Below are positions 25,847-33,818 of a stretch of 64,000 nt of DNA, in pieces. The position numbers and the translations under genes are program-made. The stretch's first letter is position 1. The number at the start of each line of letters is the position of its first letter. Under the pieces are notes generated by a model, which saw nothing but the letters and a program-made list of their open reading frames with translations, was not told the origin of the DNA and searched no databases. The DNA comes from a virus. The stretch covers positions 1 to 64,000 of IMG/VR virus record IMGVR_UViG_3300006076_000001; one strand, given 5' to 3'.

Positions 25847-26170
25847 TTAAGCCTCTTTAAAAGCTTTGAAGACTTTATTTGTTACTGGTTTTAAATAATT
25901 TTCATAGTATTTTGGATGGTCTTTTTTAAAATTAGTTGTATCAAATCTGTTTTGAACTACTAATTCTAATTGTAATTTGTATTCATCTACTTCAAGTAGA
26001 TATTTTAATTCATCTTCTTGAATGTTTTTCTCAAAATATTCTTTTAAGAATTCATCTTTTAAAGCTTTGATTTCTTTATCTAATTCTCTTTTTTGTTCTA
26101 CTAGTTTAAGATATTTATCTATTTTAGCTTTTAATTGGTCTTTATTTTTTGTTGCTGTTAATTTTTTCAT
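25847..26170 (-). CDS. Small coiled-coil protein
   Basis: 107 aa, very charged (MKKLTATKNKDQLKAKIDKYL...KELDKEIKALKDEFLKEYFEK). The first 60 residues predict a coiled coil; the rest has aromatic Lys-rich segments (FDTTNFKKDHPKYYENYLKP). Host-nuclease inhibitors such as Gam have this type of outline, but I see no specific match. Upstream of the helicase and behind a CTATAAAAGA box about 35 nt before the start. Function unknown. Confidence 0.55.
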   Translation of the reverse strand: MKKLTATKNKDQLKAKIDKYLKLVEQKRELDKEIKALKDEFLKEYFEKNIQEDELKYLLEVDEYKLQLELVVQNRFDTTNFKKDHPKYYENYLKPVTNKVFKAFKEA

Positions 26171-26237
26171 TTCCGACTCCTTTCTGACTTATTTTTCTTA
26201 TTCTTTTATAGGAAACAATTGGAAAATCTTTAATATG

Positions 26238-26966
26238 TCAAATGTTTATCTCTTTAGCCATAGCATCAACTAATTTCATTGGGACTTGTCTATCATAATC
26301 TTTAATAATTTTACCAGCTAACATAGCGTGAGTAGAACTATTGAAACCAGAACTTAATTGCTTTGGTTTATTATATTCATCTACTAAAAAGAATGGTCTA
26401 CCATTTACATAAGAAGTATAAATAGTTCCCTCTTTACCATAAGCTGGTTTTGGCTCAAATGTATAAACTTTTTTAAATCCAATCCAATTATTACAGCATT
26501 TATTTGTTCCTACCAAATAACCCCTTTGTTTAGTATTAGGGTCTAATGCACCTTTAGGTAGAATTAACACACTGTCTTGTCTGTATTTTACACCTAATCT
26601 GATTAAATCTCTCTTTAAATTTCCAGTATTTTTACAATCAACTACAAATATAAAGTCTTCCGTAACTTCTCTACCACCCTCTGGGTATTTACCTTTAACT
26701 TTAGTTATACAATACCCCTTAGCTCTCAATTCAGTAGCTAAAGCTTTACTTAGTTTTTTAATTTCATCTTTTGATAGTTTTCTTGGTTGTCCCTTTACTG
26801 GTCTACCCCATTCATCAGTAGGACAAGGTTTATCAGTTTCGTTACCTAAATCGTCTGTCTCGTACCCGCAATTATCATACTTTCTCGAAGCTGAAATTAC
26901 ACCAGCATCATACTTTTGATTCCATTCTAAAAGTCTTGATAACCCAGATGCATTTAAATGAATCAT
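26238..26966 (-). CDS. Unknown protein, DUF3293-like middle
   Basis: 242 aa. The middle (LRAKGYCITKVKGKYPEGGR, then TEDFIFVVDC and YRQDSVLILPKG) resembles the pattern of DUF3293 proteins (GY-S-x...G...E-x-S-F-x-V ... Y-x-Q-xS-x-L). A Cys-containing N-terminus (YDNCGYETDDLGNETDKPCP) and a basic linker with PRKLSKDEIKKLSK precede it. Function of this family is not known. Next to the replicative helicase gene. Start at 26966 has AAAGGAG. Confidence 0.45.
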   Translation of the reverse strand: MIHLNASGLSRLLEWNQKYDAGVISASRKYDNCGYETDDLGNETDKPCPTDEWGRPVKGQPRKLSKDEIKKLSKALATELRAKGYCITKVKGKYPEGGREVTEDFIFVVDCKNTGNLKRDLIRLGVKYRQDSVLILPKGALDPNTKQRGYLVGTNKCCNNWIGFKKVYTFEPKPAYGKEGTIYTSYVNGRPFFLVDEYNKPKQLSSGFNSSTHAMLAGKIIKDYDRQVPMKLVDAMAKEINI

Positions 26967-27030
26967 TTAATCTCCTTTCTCTAAAGTTTTTCTATTTATT
27001 TTTAATGTATAAAAAATGCACTCTTAATAC

Positions 27031-28461
27031 TTAAAGATTAATTTCTTCTATGATGGCTGTAATTTCTTCCTCTGATGTTTCTTCATCTTCAAAAATAAAC
27101 CAACCTGTATTAGGATTAATTCTAGCTAGGATACCCTCATCTGGCAACCCTGCTGACTCTCTATGTAATACACTACCTATTTTAACTAAATTAGCTTTTC
27201 TCATTTGAGAATTAGTAGCTAAATACAAGATAGAAGTACAAGATTTTTCAAATTCAGAGTAACTACCTATATCAGCTAAATTTAAGGATAAATTTTCTAC
27301 CTCTTTAATTGCCGTAATTTTATTAAACCCAGCTCTGTTTGCTTGAATAGGTGTAATTACTACAAACCCCTCTTCTAATGCAAATAATCTCAAAGCTTTT
27401 ATCATATTATTAACTTCAATAATATCCGCTTTTCTTCTCAAAGTAGGAACAATTAATGTTAAGTAGTCTATTGCCACATAATCTAAAGTCTTGCCTTTTA
27501 ATTCCAAATAATTTTTGTATTCAAGTATATCAGCCTTTAAATCATCAAATGTGTATACCTTTGTAGGAAATACAATAGACAGCTCTCCCATTTTAGGAGA
27601 ATTAACAAAATCTGAAATAACATCAAGGTAAAATTGCTCTTCCTCTGGAGTAAGTTGTTTTCTGTTTATTCTATGATAAGTTAGGCTTGGTTTATCCCAA
27701 CCCCACCTGTCTGAATTATTTGCGTGTAAGGTATATAAATGTCTTTTTATAGTTTTTTCGTTCATTTCTAATGAAATAAATAGCCCATTTTTATTCTGGA
27801 TTATTTGATTATAAACCAAAAATCTTAACATATAAGATTTAAATGATTTAGCACTACCAAGTAACCCTATAAATTCATCTCCCTTTTTGATACCACCTGT
27901 TATTTCATCTAAAAGAGGAATACCCCACTGAGACATAAAATAAGTATCATTTTGCTGTTGTAAAAATGCTTTTTCTTCTGAAACTGCTGATTCATCTTTC
28001 AAGTTTTCTATCTTCTTAGTATCAGATGAAGTAACTTGTAGGTAATCATTTAAATCGTTAATCACCTCTTTTATTTTCTGCTCTATTTCTTCCAAAGAGA
28101 TTTTAGACATATCTTCTTTAAATTTATCTAAAAGGTCTAAAATCTTATACTTCAAGTTAAAATTAAGTTGTTGTTTTACCAATGCTGGTAATGGGTCTTG
28201 TGGAGTTTCTGTCTCAACTATTTCAGATAATACCTTTGATTCCTCTTTATAAGAAGAGTCCATTATAAACAATGATTCTAAATAATCTAAAGTAGGGACT
28301 GCACCATATTTAATAACATAGTCTGTTATTATTTTAAAAAAGTTTTTATATAAATCTTCACTGAATACAAAGTCTGCAACCTTATTTAATTTATTAATAA
28401 TTTCAATAGTAGTGTGTTCTCTGTCTTTAATGATTTTAGTTAAAATTTTTACTTCGTTCAT
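27031..28461 (-). CDS. Replicative DNA helicase, DnaB-type
   Basis: 476 aa. RecA-like core with a Walker A variant GSAKSFKSYM (~202-211; the last Gly before Lys is Phe, the Lys and Ser kept), motif H1a (LFISLEMNEKTIKRHLY), Walker B (LDYVAIDYLTLI, ~330), and the Gln motif (VITPIQANRAGF, ~368). N-terminal ~150 residues are helical as in DnaB NTDs. It unwinds DNA at the fork as a hexamer and pairs with a primase. It lies 90 nt downstream of a loader-like gene. Start 28461 has AAGGTGG. Confidence 0.88.
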   Translation of the reverse strand: MNEVKILTKIIKDREHTTIEIINKLNKVADFVFSEDLYKNFFKIITDYVIKYGAVPTLDYLESLFIMDSSYKEESKVLSEIVETETPQDPLPALVKQQLNFNLKYKILDLLDKFKEDMSKISLEEIEQKIKEVINDLNDYLQVTSSDTKKIENLKDESAVSEEKAFLQQQNDTYFMSQWGIPLLDEITGGIKKGDEFIGLLGSAKSFKSYMLRFLVYNQIIQNKNGLFISLEMNEKTIKRHLYTLHANNSDRWGWDKPSLTYHRINRKQLTPEEEQFYLDVISDFVNSPKMGELSIVFPTKVYTFDDLKADILEYKNYLELKGKTLDYVAIDYLTLIVPTLRRKADIIEVNNMIKALRLFALEEGFVVITPIQANRAGFNKITAIKEVENLSLNLADIGSYSEFEKSCTSILYLATNSQMRKANLVKIGSVLHRESAGLPDEGILARINPNTGWFIFEDEETSEEEITAIIEEINL

Positions 28462-28521
28462 CTTTCTACCACCTTTTTCTGATTTCTTTCTGGTATTTTT
28501 CTTTTAAGAAGAAAATGTATC

Positions 28522-28537
28522 AGCTATAAACATAGCT
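28522..28537. repeat. AGCTA-N6-TAGCT palindrome before the helicase
   Basis: AGCTA and TAGCT flank TAAACA in the 91-bp gap between the loader-like gene and the DnaB-type helicase. A second inverted repeat (TTTTCTT/AAGAAAA, 28497-28515) sits beside it, and a TTTCTGGTATTT motif is shared with the gap near 48930. Confidence 0.5.
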
Positions 28538-28552
28538 ACTATATTATCAATG

Positions 28553-29194
28553 TTATTTTTCTTTGTCTTTTATAAAGAACTTTTTATTATCAAAAGTTAG
28601 TTTTTTATCTGCGATAACAAATGATGTAATTAAATAATTATAAGTTAGCACACCATATTTATCTTGAATATATTCTTTCTTACTTGATGAGTCTTTAACT
28701 AGTGGGTTTTCCCAAACAACTATTGTTTGTAATGATTGAGATATTCTGTTACCTATAATATGAGGCATTATATCTTGAAGATATTGATTTTTAAAATCAT
28801 TACCGAATGAAATGATTAATAAGTCATACTTAAGAACATCTTGTTGTAAATTAACATCATCAGAAATAAAAATGTCAAATATCTCTTTACCTGAAAGGTA
28901 GTTAATAGTAGCCGTTTTATGTTTTATGATGAAATGAGTAACATATAGTTTAAGAAATTGTTTATAAGATATATTACTCTTCCCATCACTTGAGAATAAC
29001 AAATTACCACCAAAATATAAACTAGAGTCATAAACCTGCTGGTCGATTTGCATCTTTTTAAATTGGTCTGGCACTTTAACCGATTTCAATCTCAATGGCA
29101 TATTAGCATCTATTAATTTGTTTATTACACATTTACAGACTTTACCATTAACAAAGCCTGTATCATTACAGATGTCACAAAAATTTGAAGTCAT
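28553..29194 (-). CDS. Helicase loader-like protein (DnaC/DnaI type, degenerate)
   Basis: 213 aa from the ATG at 29194, which follows AAAGGGAG (six codons inside a longer frame). The N-terminal zinc-ribbon CDICNDTGFVNGKVCKCV is the hallmark of DnaI/IstB/DnaC-like helicase loaders. The remainder keeps the order of strands of a RecA/AAA fold (INYLSGKEIFDIFI, KYDLLIISFGND, QTIVVWENP), but I find no Walker A. It is directly upstream of the helicase it would load. I read it as a loader that has lost ATP binding, or one that works only as an adaptor. Confidence 0.6.
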   Translation of the reverse strand: MTSNFCDICNDTGFVNGKVCKCVINKLIDANMPLRLKSVKVPDQFKKMQIDQQVYDSSLYFGGNLLFSSDGKSNISYKQFLKLYVTHFIIKHKTATINYLSGKEIFDIFISDDVNLQQDVLKYDLLIISFGNDFKNQYLQDIMPHIIGNRISQSLQTIVVWENPLVKDSSSKKEYIQDKYGVLTYNYLITSFVIADKKLTFDNKKFFIKDKEK

Positions 29195-29223
29195 TTTCCT
29201 ACTCCCTTTCAAATTTTATTTGC

Positions 29224-29235
29224 CTTTTATAAAAT
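29224..29235 (-). promoter_or_regulatory. Candidate late-type promoter box
   Basis: ATTTTATAAAAG on the minus strand, 30 nt before the loader-like start at 29194, resembling the TTATTATAAA(A/T)A box seen in front of several genes. It lies inside a GCCTTT/AAAGGC hairpin (29222-29241), so a terminator is an alternative reading. Confidence 0.35.
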
Positions 29236-29250
29236 AAAGGCATAAAAGGA

Positions 29251-30891
29251 TTAATTATAAGACTTTTTCCACTCCCATTTAAAATTACCAGAATTATAAA
29301 CTCTGATTAGTCCCATTTTATCTGTTATTTCTCTTTCTGTCATATCTTCAGAAACCCAATCCGCCATTTTTAATAATCTCTTCTTTTGAAAAAGTCTTCT
29401 ATGTTTTCTAATTAAATCTTTATTAAAATAAAAATAAGTAGGAACAGTAATATGGACGAATTTAAACCCGTTCTTACCATAAACTACATTATCTTTGATA
29501 TTATTTAAATCAATGTGGGAAAATGTAGTTACCCAATTTGGATTATATTTAGATATAAAATGCTTAAATAATTTAGAAAAGCCTCCCACGATTATAAAGT
29601 CTTGTTTATTTGCAAACTTATCTATCTCCCATCTGTCTTCTTGTTTCCAGTATTTAATTGATATTAAAGAGATTATAGTGTTATCATACTTTAATGCAAG
29701 AAATAATTTAGCTGGAGCAAATCCATCAATGTGGTTTTCATCTAAAAAATTCTTAGCGGTGTTGTAATCCACCTCTTCAACTTTACACTTTCTAGCATAG
29801 ACTCTATTTTTAACTTTACCTAACTTTTGCCTAATAAAAGATTTAACTATATTATTTTTATATAACCACCAGTCTTCCCAAATGTGTATAAGAGTTATAC
29901 CTTTATTAGCAAAGTATAATGATTTTTCTTGATGATACTTTTTAGGTTTATTAATATCGGAATGCCAAAAAATACCATTATATTCAAACCCTATGTTTAA
30001 TTCTGGAATAAACACATCGATTTCATACTTATTATCTTTGTATTTAGTAGTGTTAAAGCCTAATGATTCAATAAATTGTCTAAGCTCTTCTTCCCCTTTA
30101 GAATAATTACTAGCACATTTGGGACACCCATATCCAGATAAATGATTATCAATAATTTGTTTAAATTCTCCGTGAATAGGACAAATAATAGTAACTTCGG
30201 TATCTTTTCTTTTATTATAACTCCTATCCCACCAATTTTTACCAACAGGATAAGTGTATTTGTTATTATGAGTTCTAATAGCTCTTTCAATAAACTCTTG
30301 ATAGGATAATCGTTTGGAATCGTTTGATTTTTCTCTACCACACTCAGGACAACCCTCTCCTCTTAAATGAGCGTTCACACTCTGCATAAATTCTCCGTGA
30401 ATAGGACAGATAATGGGGACTTTCTGACTATGATTTTTGTAATTTTCTTGCCACCAGTTATTATCAAAAGGGTATTGATACCTATTATTATGAACTCTTT
30501 TTGCTTTATTAATAAAGTCTTGGTATGATAATCTATGCTTTTTAATTGAGTTTATTCTACCACACTCAGGACAACCTTTACCACTTAAATGACCTAAAAT
30601 ACTCTGTTTAAATTCTCCGTGAATAGGACAGATAATAGGTATCTTTGTATTTTTATCTTTATAATTAATAACAAACCAATCAAATGTAAATTGAGAATAA
30701 TTGTATCTATTATTATGAGTTTTTTCTAATTTTTCTCTAACCAAATAATATTGGAACTCTTTTGGCAACTTGGAAATAGTAATAGGGTTTATGGATTTAA
30801 GTTTTTCTATTGGTTGTTTGTCTAACCAATCAATCCACTTATTTATATCAGAAAGGTTATCTGTAAGTTGTTTTATTTCTGATAACTTCAT
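29251..30891 (-). CDS. Zinc-ribbon-repeat homing endonuclease-like protein (3 modules, GNAT-like tail)
   Basis: 546 aa. N-terminal helical part conserved in the paralogues (KLSEIKQLTDNLSDI ... PKEFQYYLV), then three modules with CPIHGEF and GCPEC/GCPKC at about 88, 162 and 237. A PD-(D/E)XK nuclease follows (EELRQFIESLGFNTTKYKD, then YEIDVFIPELNIGFEYNGIF). The last ~200 residues (VYARKCKVEEVDYNTAKNFL ... GGFSKLFKHF ... KNGFKFVHITVPTYFYF) form the GNAT-like domain found in many phage endonucleases. It lies between the capsid gene, which ends in a terminator, and the helicase loader-like gene. AGGAG before the start. Confidence 0.75.
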   Translation of the reverse strand: MKLSEIKQLTDNLSDINKWIDWLDKQPIEKLKSINPITISKLPKEFQYYLVREKLEKTHNNRYNYSQFTFDWFVINYKDKNTKIPIICPIHGEFKQSILGHLSGKGCPECGRINSIKKHRLSYQDFINKAKRVHNNRYQYPFDNNWWQENYKNHSQKVPIICPIHGEFMQSVNAHLRGEGCPECGREKSNDSKRLSYQEFIERAIRTHNNKYTYPVGKNWWDRSYNKRKDTEVTIICPIHGEFKQIIDNHLSGYGCPKCASNYSKGEEELRQFIESLGFNTTKYKDNKYEIDVFIPELNIGFEYNGIFWHSDINKPKKYHQEKSLYFANKGITLIHIWEDWWLYKNNIVKSFIRQKLGKVKNRVYARKCKVEEVDYNTAKNFLDENHIDGFAPAKLFLALKYDNTIISLISIKYWKQEDRWEIDKFANKQDFIIVGGFSKLFKHFISKYNPNWVTTFSHIDLNNIKDNVVYGKNGFKFVHITVPTYFYFNKDLIRKHRRLFQKKRLLKMADWVSEDMTEREITDKMGLIRVYNSGNFKWEWKKSYN

Positions 30892-30918
30892 ATTATTCTC
30901 CTATTTTTCTTTCTGACT

Positions 30919-30930
30919 CTTTTATAACAA
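30919..30930 (-). promoter_or_regulatory. Candidate late-type promoter box
   Basis: TTGTTATAAAAG on the minus strand, 28 nt before the endonuclease start at 30891 and just downstream of the capsid terminator, so the endonuclease gene would have its own promoter. One of the TTATTATAAA(A/T)A-like boxes. Confidence 0.45.
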
Positions 30931-30964
30931 TAAATTAAATTGGATTTAATAGTGAAAAGAAGAA

Positions 30965-30981
30965 AATCCTCAAAGAGGATT
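30965..30981 (-). terminator. Rho-independent terminator of the capsid gene
   Basis: AATCCTC-TTT-GAGGATT (minus strand), perfect 7-bp arms with a 3-nt loop, followed by TTCTTCTTTT. It overlaps the capsid stop codon. The stem-plus-T-run makes this the best terminator in the window. Confidence 0.75.
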
Positions 30982-31846
30982 AGCTTAGTTTAATAGCTGC
31001 TACTGCGTGGTCTTGTAAGAAGATTCCAATAGCTTCAAATACACTGAAACCAATAGTTCTATTTGCAGGGTTATCTGCGTTAATGCTTGTTAAGCTAATA
31101 GCTTCTACTAATCTTCCTACATATTCAGGCTCTGCTGTTACGAAAATGTAATTAGTTGGAACTGCTCTACTTACATTAACTTTAGCACCTAATACTGTTC
31201 CAACTACACCCGCTTGCACGATTTCACTCACAGTAACTGGTTCAAATAAGTCTTTTAGCACTTTTCTTAGAGTAGTTAATTGTGCTCCATTAATAAACAT
31301 ATTAACTACTTTATTTCCTCCGTGTCTTTCTACAAGGCTAAATAAGTCACTAATATGGTCTAAAGAAATTGTGTTGCTTTTTACTGGCATTACAGGGTTT
31401 GTAGCATTATTTGCTTCAACCGCTTTTTTCATCATACCAAAAATTCTTTTATCTTCTGCTAAGAAAATATCTTGTCTTGTTCTTTGTTTTACCCTGCTTT
31501 CAAGGTCGTATCTTTTTTGTTGAACTTCAGTGTATGGGATTTCAACTAAAGTTGCGATTTCAAAAGTTGGTACGAATACTCTATCTACACCTGTTAAAAT
31601 TTGTTTTACGCTTTCACCATCTTCTGCAATAACAAGAGCATTTGTATCAATATCTTTATCATAATATGGTAGTTCTCCCTTTCCAAGTGGGTCTACTACA
31701 AATGTTCTTCTACCTACAGCTTCATAATCTCTAAATTGTTTTAGCGGAGCATTCATTTCAGCCGCTAAAAGTTTTCTACCCTCTGCACTTCTTAATAGAG
31801 AAGCGATTCTAGCTTTTCTTTGTTCTGCTGTTAATGTTTTTGGCAT
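30980..31846 (-). CDS. Major capsid protein
   Basis: 288 aa. Segments typical of HK97-fold capsid proteins: an N-terminal helix (EGRKLLAAEMNAPLKQFRDY), a hydrophobic spine segment (DRVFVPTFEIATLVEIPYTE), a long helix (RVKQRTRQDIFLAEDKRIFG), a TLRKVLKDLF axial-domain part and a Gly-Val strand (VGTVLGAKVNVSRAVPTNYI). It ends in its own strong terminator. The order scaffold-like gene, decoration protein, capsid protein supports it. Base composition is a little less AT-biased than its neighbours, as for highly expressed genes. Start 31846 has AAGGAG. Confidence 0.85.
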   Translation of the reverse strand: MPKTLTAEQRKARIASLLRSAEGRKLLAAEMNAPLKQFRDYEAVGRRTFVVDPLGKGELPYYDKDIDTNALVIAEDGESVKQILTGVDRVFVPTFEIATLVEIPYTEVQQKRYDLESRVKQRTRQDIFLAEDKRIFGMMKKAVEANNATNPVMPVKSNTISLDHISDLFSLVERHGGNKVVNMFINGAQLTTLRKVLKDLFEPVTVSEIVQAGVVGTVLGAKVNVSRAVPTNYIFVTAEPEYVGRLVEAISLTSINADNPANRTIGFSVFEAIGIFLQDHAVAAIKLS

Positions 31847-31857
31847 CTCTCAACTCC

Positions 31858-32316
31858 TTATATAAAGAATCTAATTTTTACTGTTTTGTCAGTAGCACTA
31901 TTAGCACTTCTTGCTACCGCAACCGCAACTGAATTATTAGATGGTTTATTTTTAGTTAAAAGACCTTTATTATTATCTTTACCAATGTAAAGTAGGTCTC
32001 CAGCTTTAATATCAGTTTCAACTACTTGGTCTGTTTCTGCAACACCACCACCCATTACAATAGCTAATTTACCAGTAGCTACTGATGCTTGGTTAGTTCC
32101 ATATTGAGATACTGCATCGTGAACGATGAAACCTGCATCTACATCTCCGTCTTCAGCTAATTCAACATAACCATTTTTTACAGTTGCAACTCTACCTGAA
32201 ACCAAACTTCTTAGATAATCAGATTGTAAATCTGTATTTAAATCACCAGTTAATTTAGCTGGGTTAAGTTCATTGCTTCCGTCAATTGCCCCAAATATAT
32301 ATGCTAACTTTAACAT
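31858..32316 (-). CDS. Head decoration / stabilisation protein
   Basis: 152 aa, rich in Gly, Ala, Val and Asp, low in Lys compared with the rest of the window. Beta-rich pattern (VSGRVATVKNGYVELAEDGD, KAGDLLYIGKDNNKGLLTKN, AVAVARSANSATDKTVKIRF) like the DUF2190/decoration group of capsid-stabilising proteins. It sits directly before the capsid gene and shares its last codon region with the scaffold-like gene (start and stop touch at 32316). Start has AGGAGGAGG. Confidence 0.7.
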   Translation of the reverse strand: MLKLAYIFGAIDGSNELNPAKLTGDLNTDLQSDYLRSLVSGRVATVKNGYVELAEDGDVDAGFIVHDAVSQYGTNQASVATGKLAIVMGGGVAETDQVVETDIKAGDLLYIGKDNNKGLLTKNKPSNNSVAVAVARSANSATDKTVKIRFFI

Positions 32317-33056
32317 TATTTACCTCCTCCTATGAAATCGAATAATCCAGTTACACCACTTGTAGGCATTTTTTTATTAACTACTTTTTTAGCAACTGCT
32401 GGTTTTCTTTTAGTTGCTTTTGGTTTTTTTGATGCTGTAACTGCTGGTTGAGCTTCTTCATCTTCTTGGTCGTCTTCTTCGTCACCCTCTTCTTCAACCA
32501 TTACATCATCACCATTGCCAAATAAATCTTCTGCGTCCTCGTGGTCTCCCTCAAAGTCTTCTGGAAGTTCTCCGTGACCCTCATCTACATCTGCTACACC
32601 ATCATTATCTTGGTCGTCTTCATCTGCATCTTCAACCATTACATCATCATTTTCATCATCTGCTGGTTGAGTTTCTTCATCACCACCTAATTCTTGAAGC
32701 ACATCATCAACTGTAACCTCTTCCCCGTCATCTTCTGCATCTTCTTCTGAAGTTTTACATTTAGCAATTGCTGATTTTAGTAAATCAACTTTTGTAGCAA
32801 GGATTGCTGTATCTTCAAGTAAATCTGCTGTTCCTTTATCTAAACTTGATAAAGCTTCAACTGTAGCAACTTTGTCTTTCACATTTGCATAAAGTCTTTG
32901 TAAGTCTGTAGCCATTTTATCTAATTCAGCTGAAATTTTTTTGTGGTCTTTTGCCACTTTTGCCACTGCTAACACTCTATCTAATTTTTTATCCATAGCT
33001 GTTAAAGCTTTTTGAGCTTTAGCCACTGTCCTTTTGGCAATCAATGGTTTTGGCAT
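32316..33056 (-). CDS. Probable scaffold / prohead core protein
   Basis: 246 aa. N-terminal ~115 residues are basic, Ala/Lys-rich helix and coiled coil (RTVAKAQKALTAMDKKLDRV onward); residues ~115-205 are extremely acidic (DEDDQDNDGVADVDEGHGEL and so on); the C-terminal 40 are basic (KKPKATKRKPAVAKKVVNKK) ending in FDFIGGGK. Scaffold proteins are helical, highly charged and encoded next to the capsid gene, with a short C-terminal capsid-binding tail. Start at 33056 has AAAGGAG. A ~100-bp leader precedes it, with no clear promoter. Confidence 0.6.
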   Translation of the reverse strand: MPKPLIAKRTVAKAQKALTAMDKKLDRVLAVAKVAKDHKKISAELDKMATDLQRLYANVKDKVATVEALSSLDKGTADLLEDTAILATKVDLLKSAIAKCKTSEEDAEDDGEEVTVDDVLQELGGDEETQPADDENDDVMVEDADEDDQDNDGVADVDEGHGELPEDFEGDHEDAEDLFGNGDDVMVEEEGDEEDDQEDEEAQPAVTASKKPKATKRKPAVAKKVVNKKMPTSGVTGLFDFIGGGK

Positions 33057-33156
33057 TTTGATTACTCCTTTACTAAATTTTGAATTTACATAACATATTG
33101 ATTTAAAACTTAAAAAAGAAAGTTGTAGATTATTGGAAAAATAAGGAGGGACTGGC

Positions 33157-33771
33157 TCAGAGAGGGTTTATGTCTATTAACTCTCTCTTAAACCTACTTT
33201 TATCTGGTAAAACCAAAATTAATGTGTCTTTTCCTTTCTCTAAGGATTGTAATTTAGGTAATAATTTTATAAACTCATCATAAGAATTAATAATTATTTC
33301 TTTTGTAATAGGCTTGGTTTGTTGATGTGTTTCTTCTTTATCTATATCAGAAGATATGTCTTCTTGTGTTTTTTCTTTGTCTTCCTTGCATTCTGTAGCA
33401 TTATTAGCTATATTAGTAGCTGGATTATCTTTATGTGGCTCTTCTTGATTTTCTTTAAACCCATTTTCTAATAATTGCCACTTCATAATCTCCAAATGAT
33501 AAGTGTATGGATTTAAAGATGATGTAGCGGTGTAACTACCCCATTTATCATACTCCACATCAAATTTAAAAGTGATATACGGATAGCCAACTTGGTTAAA
33601 CACTTTTTGTAATTCAATAATTCTAACCATTTGTAAAGCTAAAGGTTGATGTAAAAATCTATCCATTATATTCACGATTTCATCGTGCACCGAAAAATTA
33701 TTAATAAATAAGTCCTGATGTAAATTTAACATAACCTCTTTCATTGTTTTATCTAACTTAATCAATGGCAT
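33157..33771 (-). CDS. DNA polymerase family A segment with motif C
   Basis: 204 aa. Residues ~15-80 fit the C-terminal palm of a family A DNA polymerase: FINNFSVHDEIVN carries motif C (VHDE, ~28-31), and ITFKFDVEYDKWGSY matches the end of the family (L-x-V-x-x-x-x-x-W). After ~residue 105 comes a Glu/Lys-rich linker and a C-terminal domain I do not recognise (SYDEFIKLLPKLQSLEKGKD). It starts 47 nt after the segment with motif B at 33819. Two other polymerase parts are separate genes. Start 33771 has AAGGAG. Confidence 0.55.
   Translation of the reverse strand: MPLIKLDKTMKEVMLNLHQDLFINNFSVHDEIVNIMDRFLHQPLALQMVRIIELQKVFNQVGYPYITFKFDVEYDKWGSYTATSSLNPYTYHLEIMKWQLLENGFKENQEEPHKDNPATNIANNATECKEDKEKTQEDISSDIDKEETHQQTKPITKEIIINSYDEFIKLLPKLQSLEKGKDTLILVLPDKSRFKRELIDINPL
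33400..33421. repeat. 22-bp element shared with the 48.96 kb gap
   Basis: This 22-bp stretch is identical to the reverse complement of 48964-48985. It carries AGCTA-N6-TAGCT and lies in the polymerase-fragment linker, coding for PATNIANN. A related site at 21966 codes for SATDIAED in the same reading frame. Confidence 0.7.
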
Positions 33772-33818
33772 TTTATTGTCTCCTTAATAATTTTTTTTCT
33801 ATTTCTTTGATTGTCATC

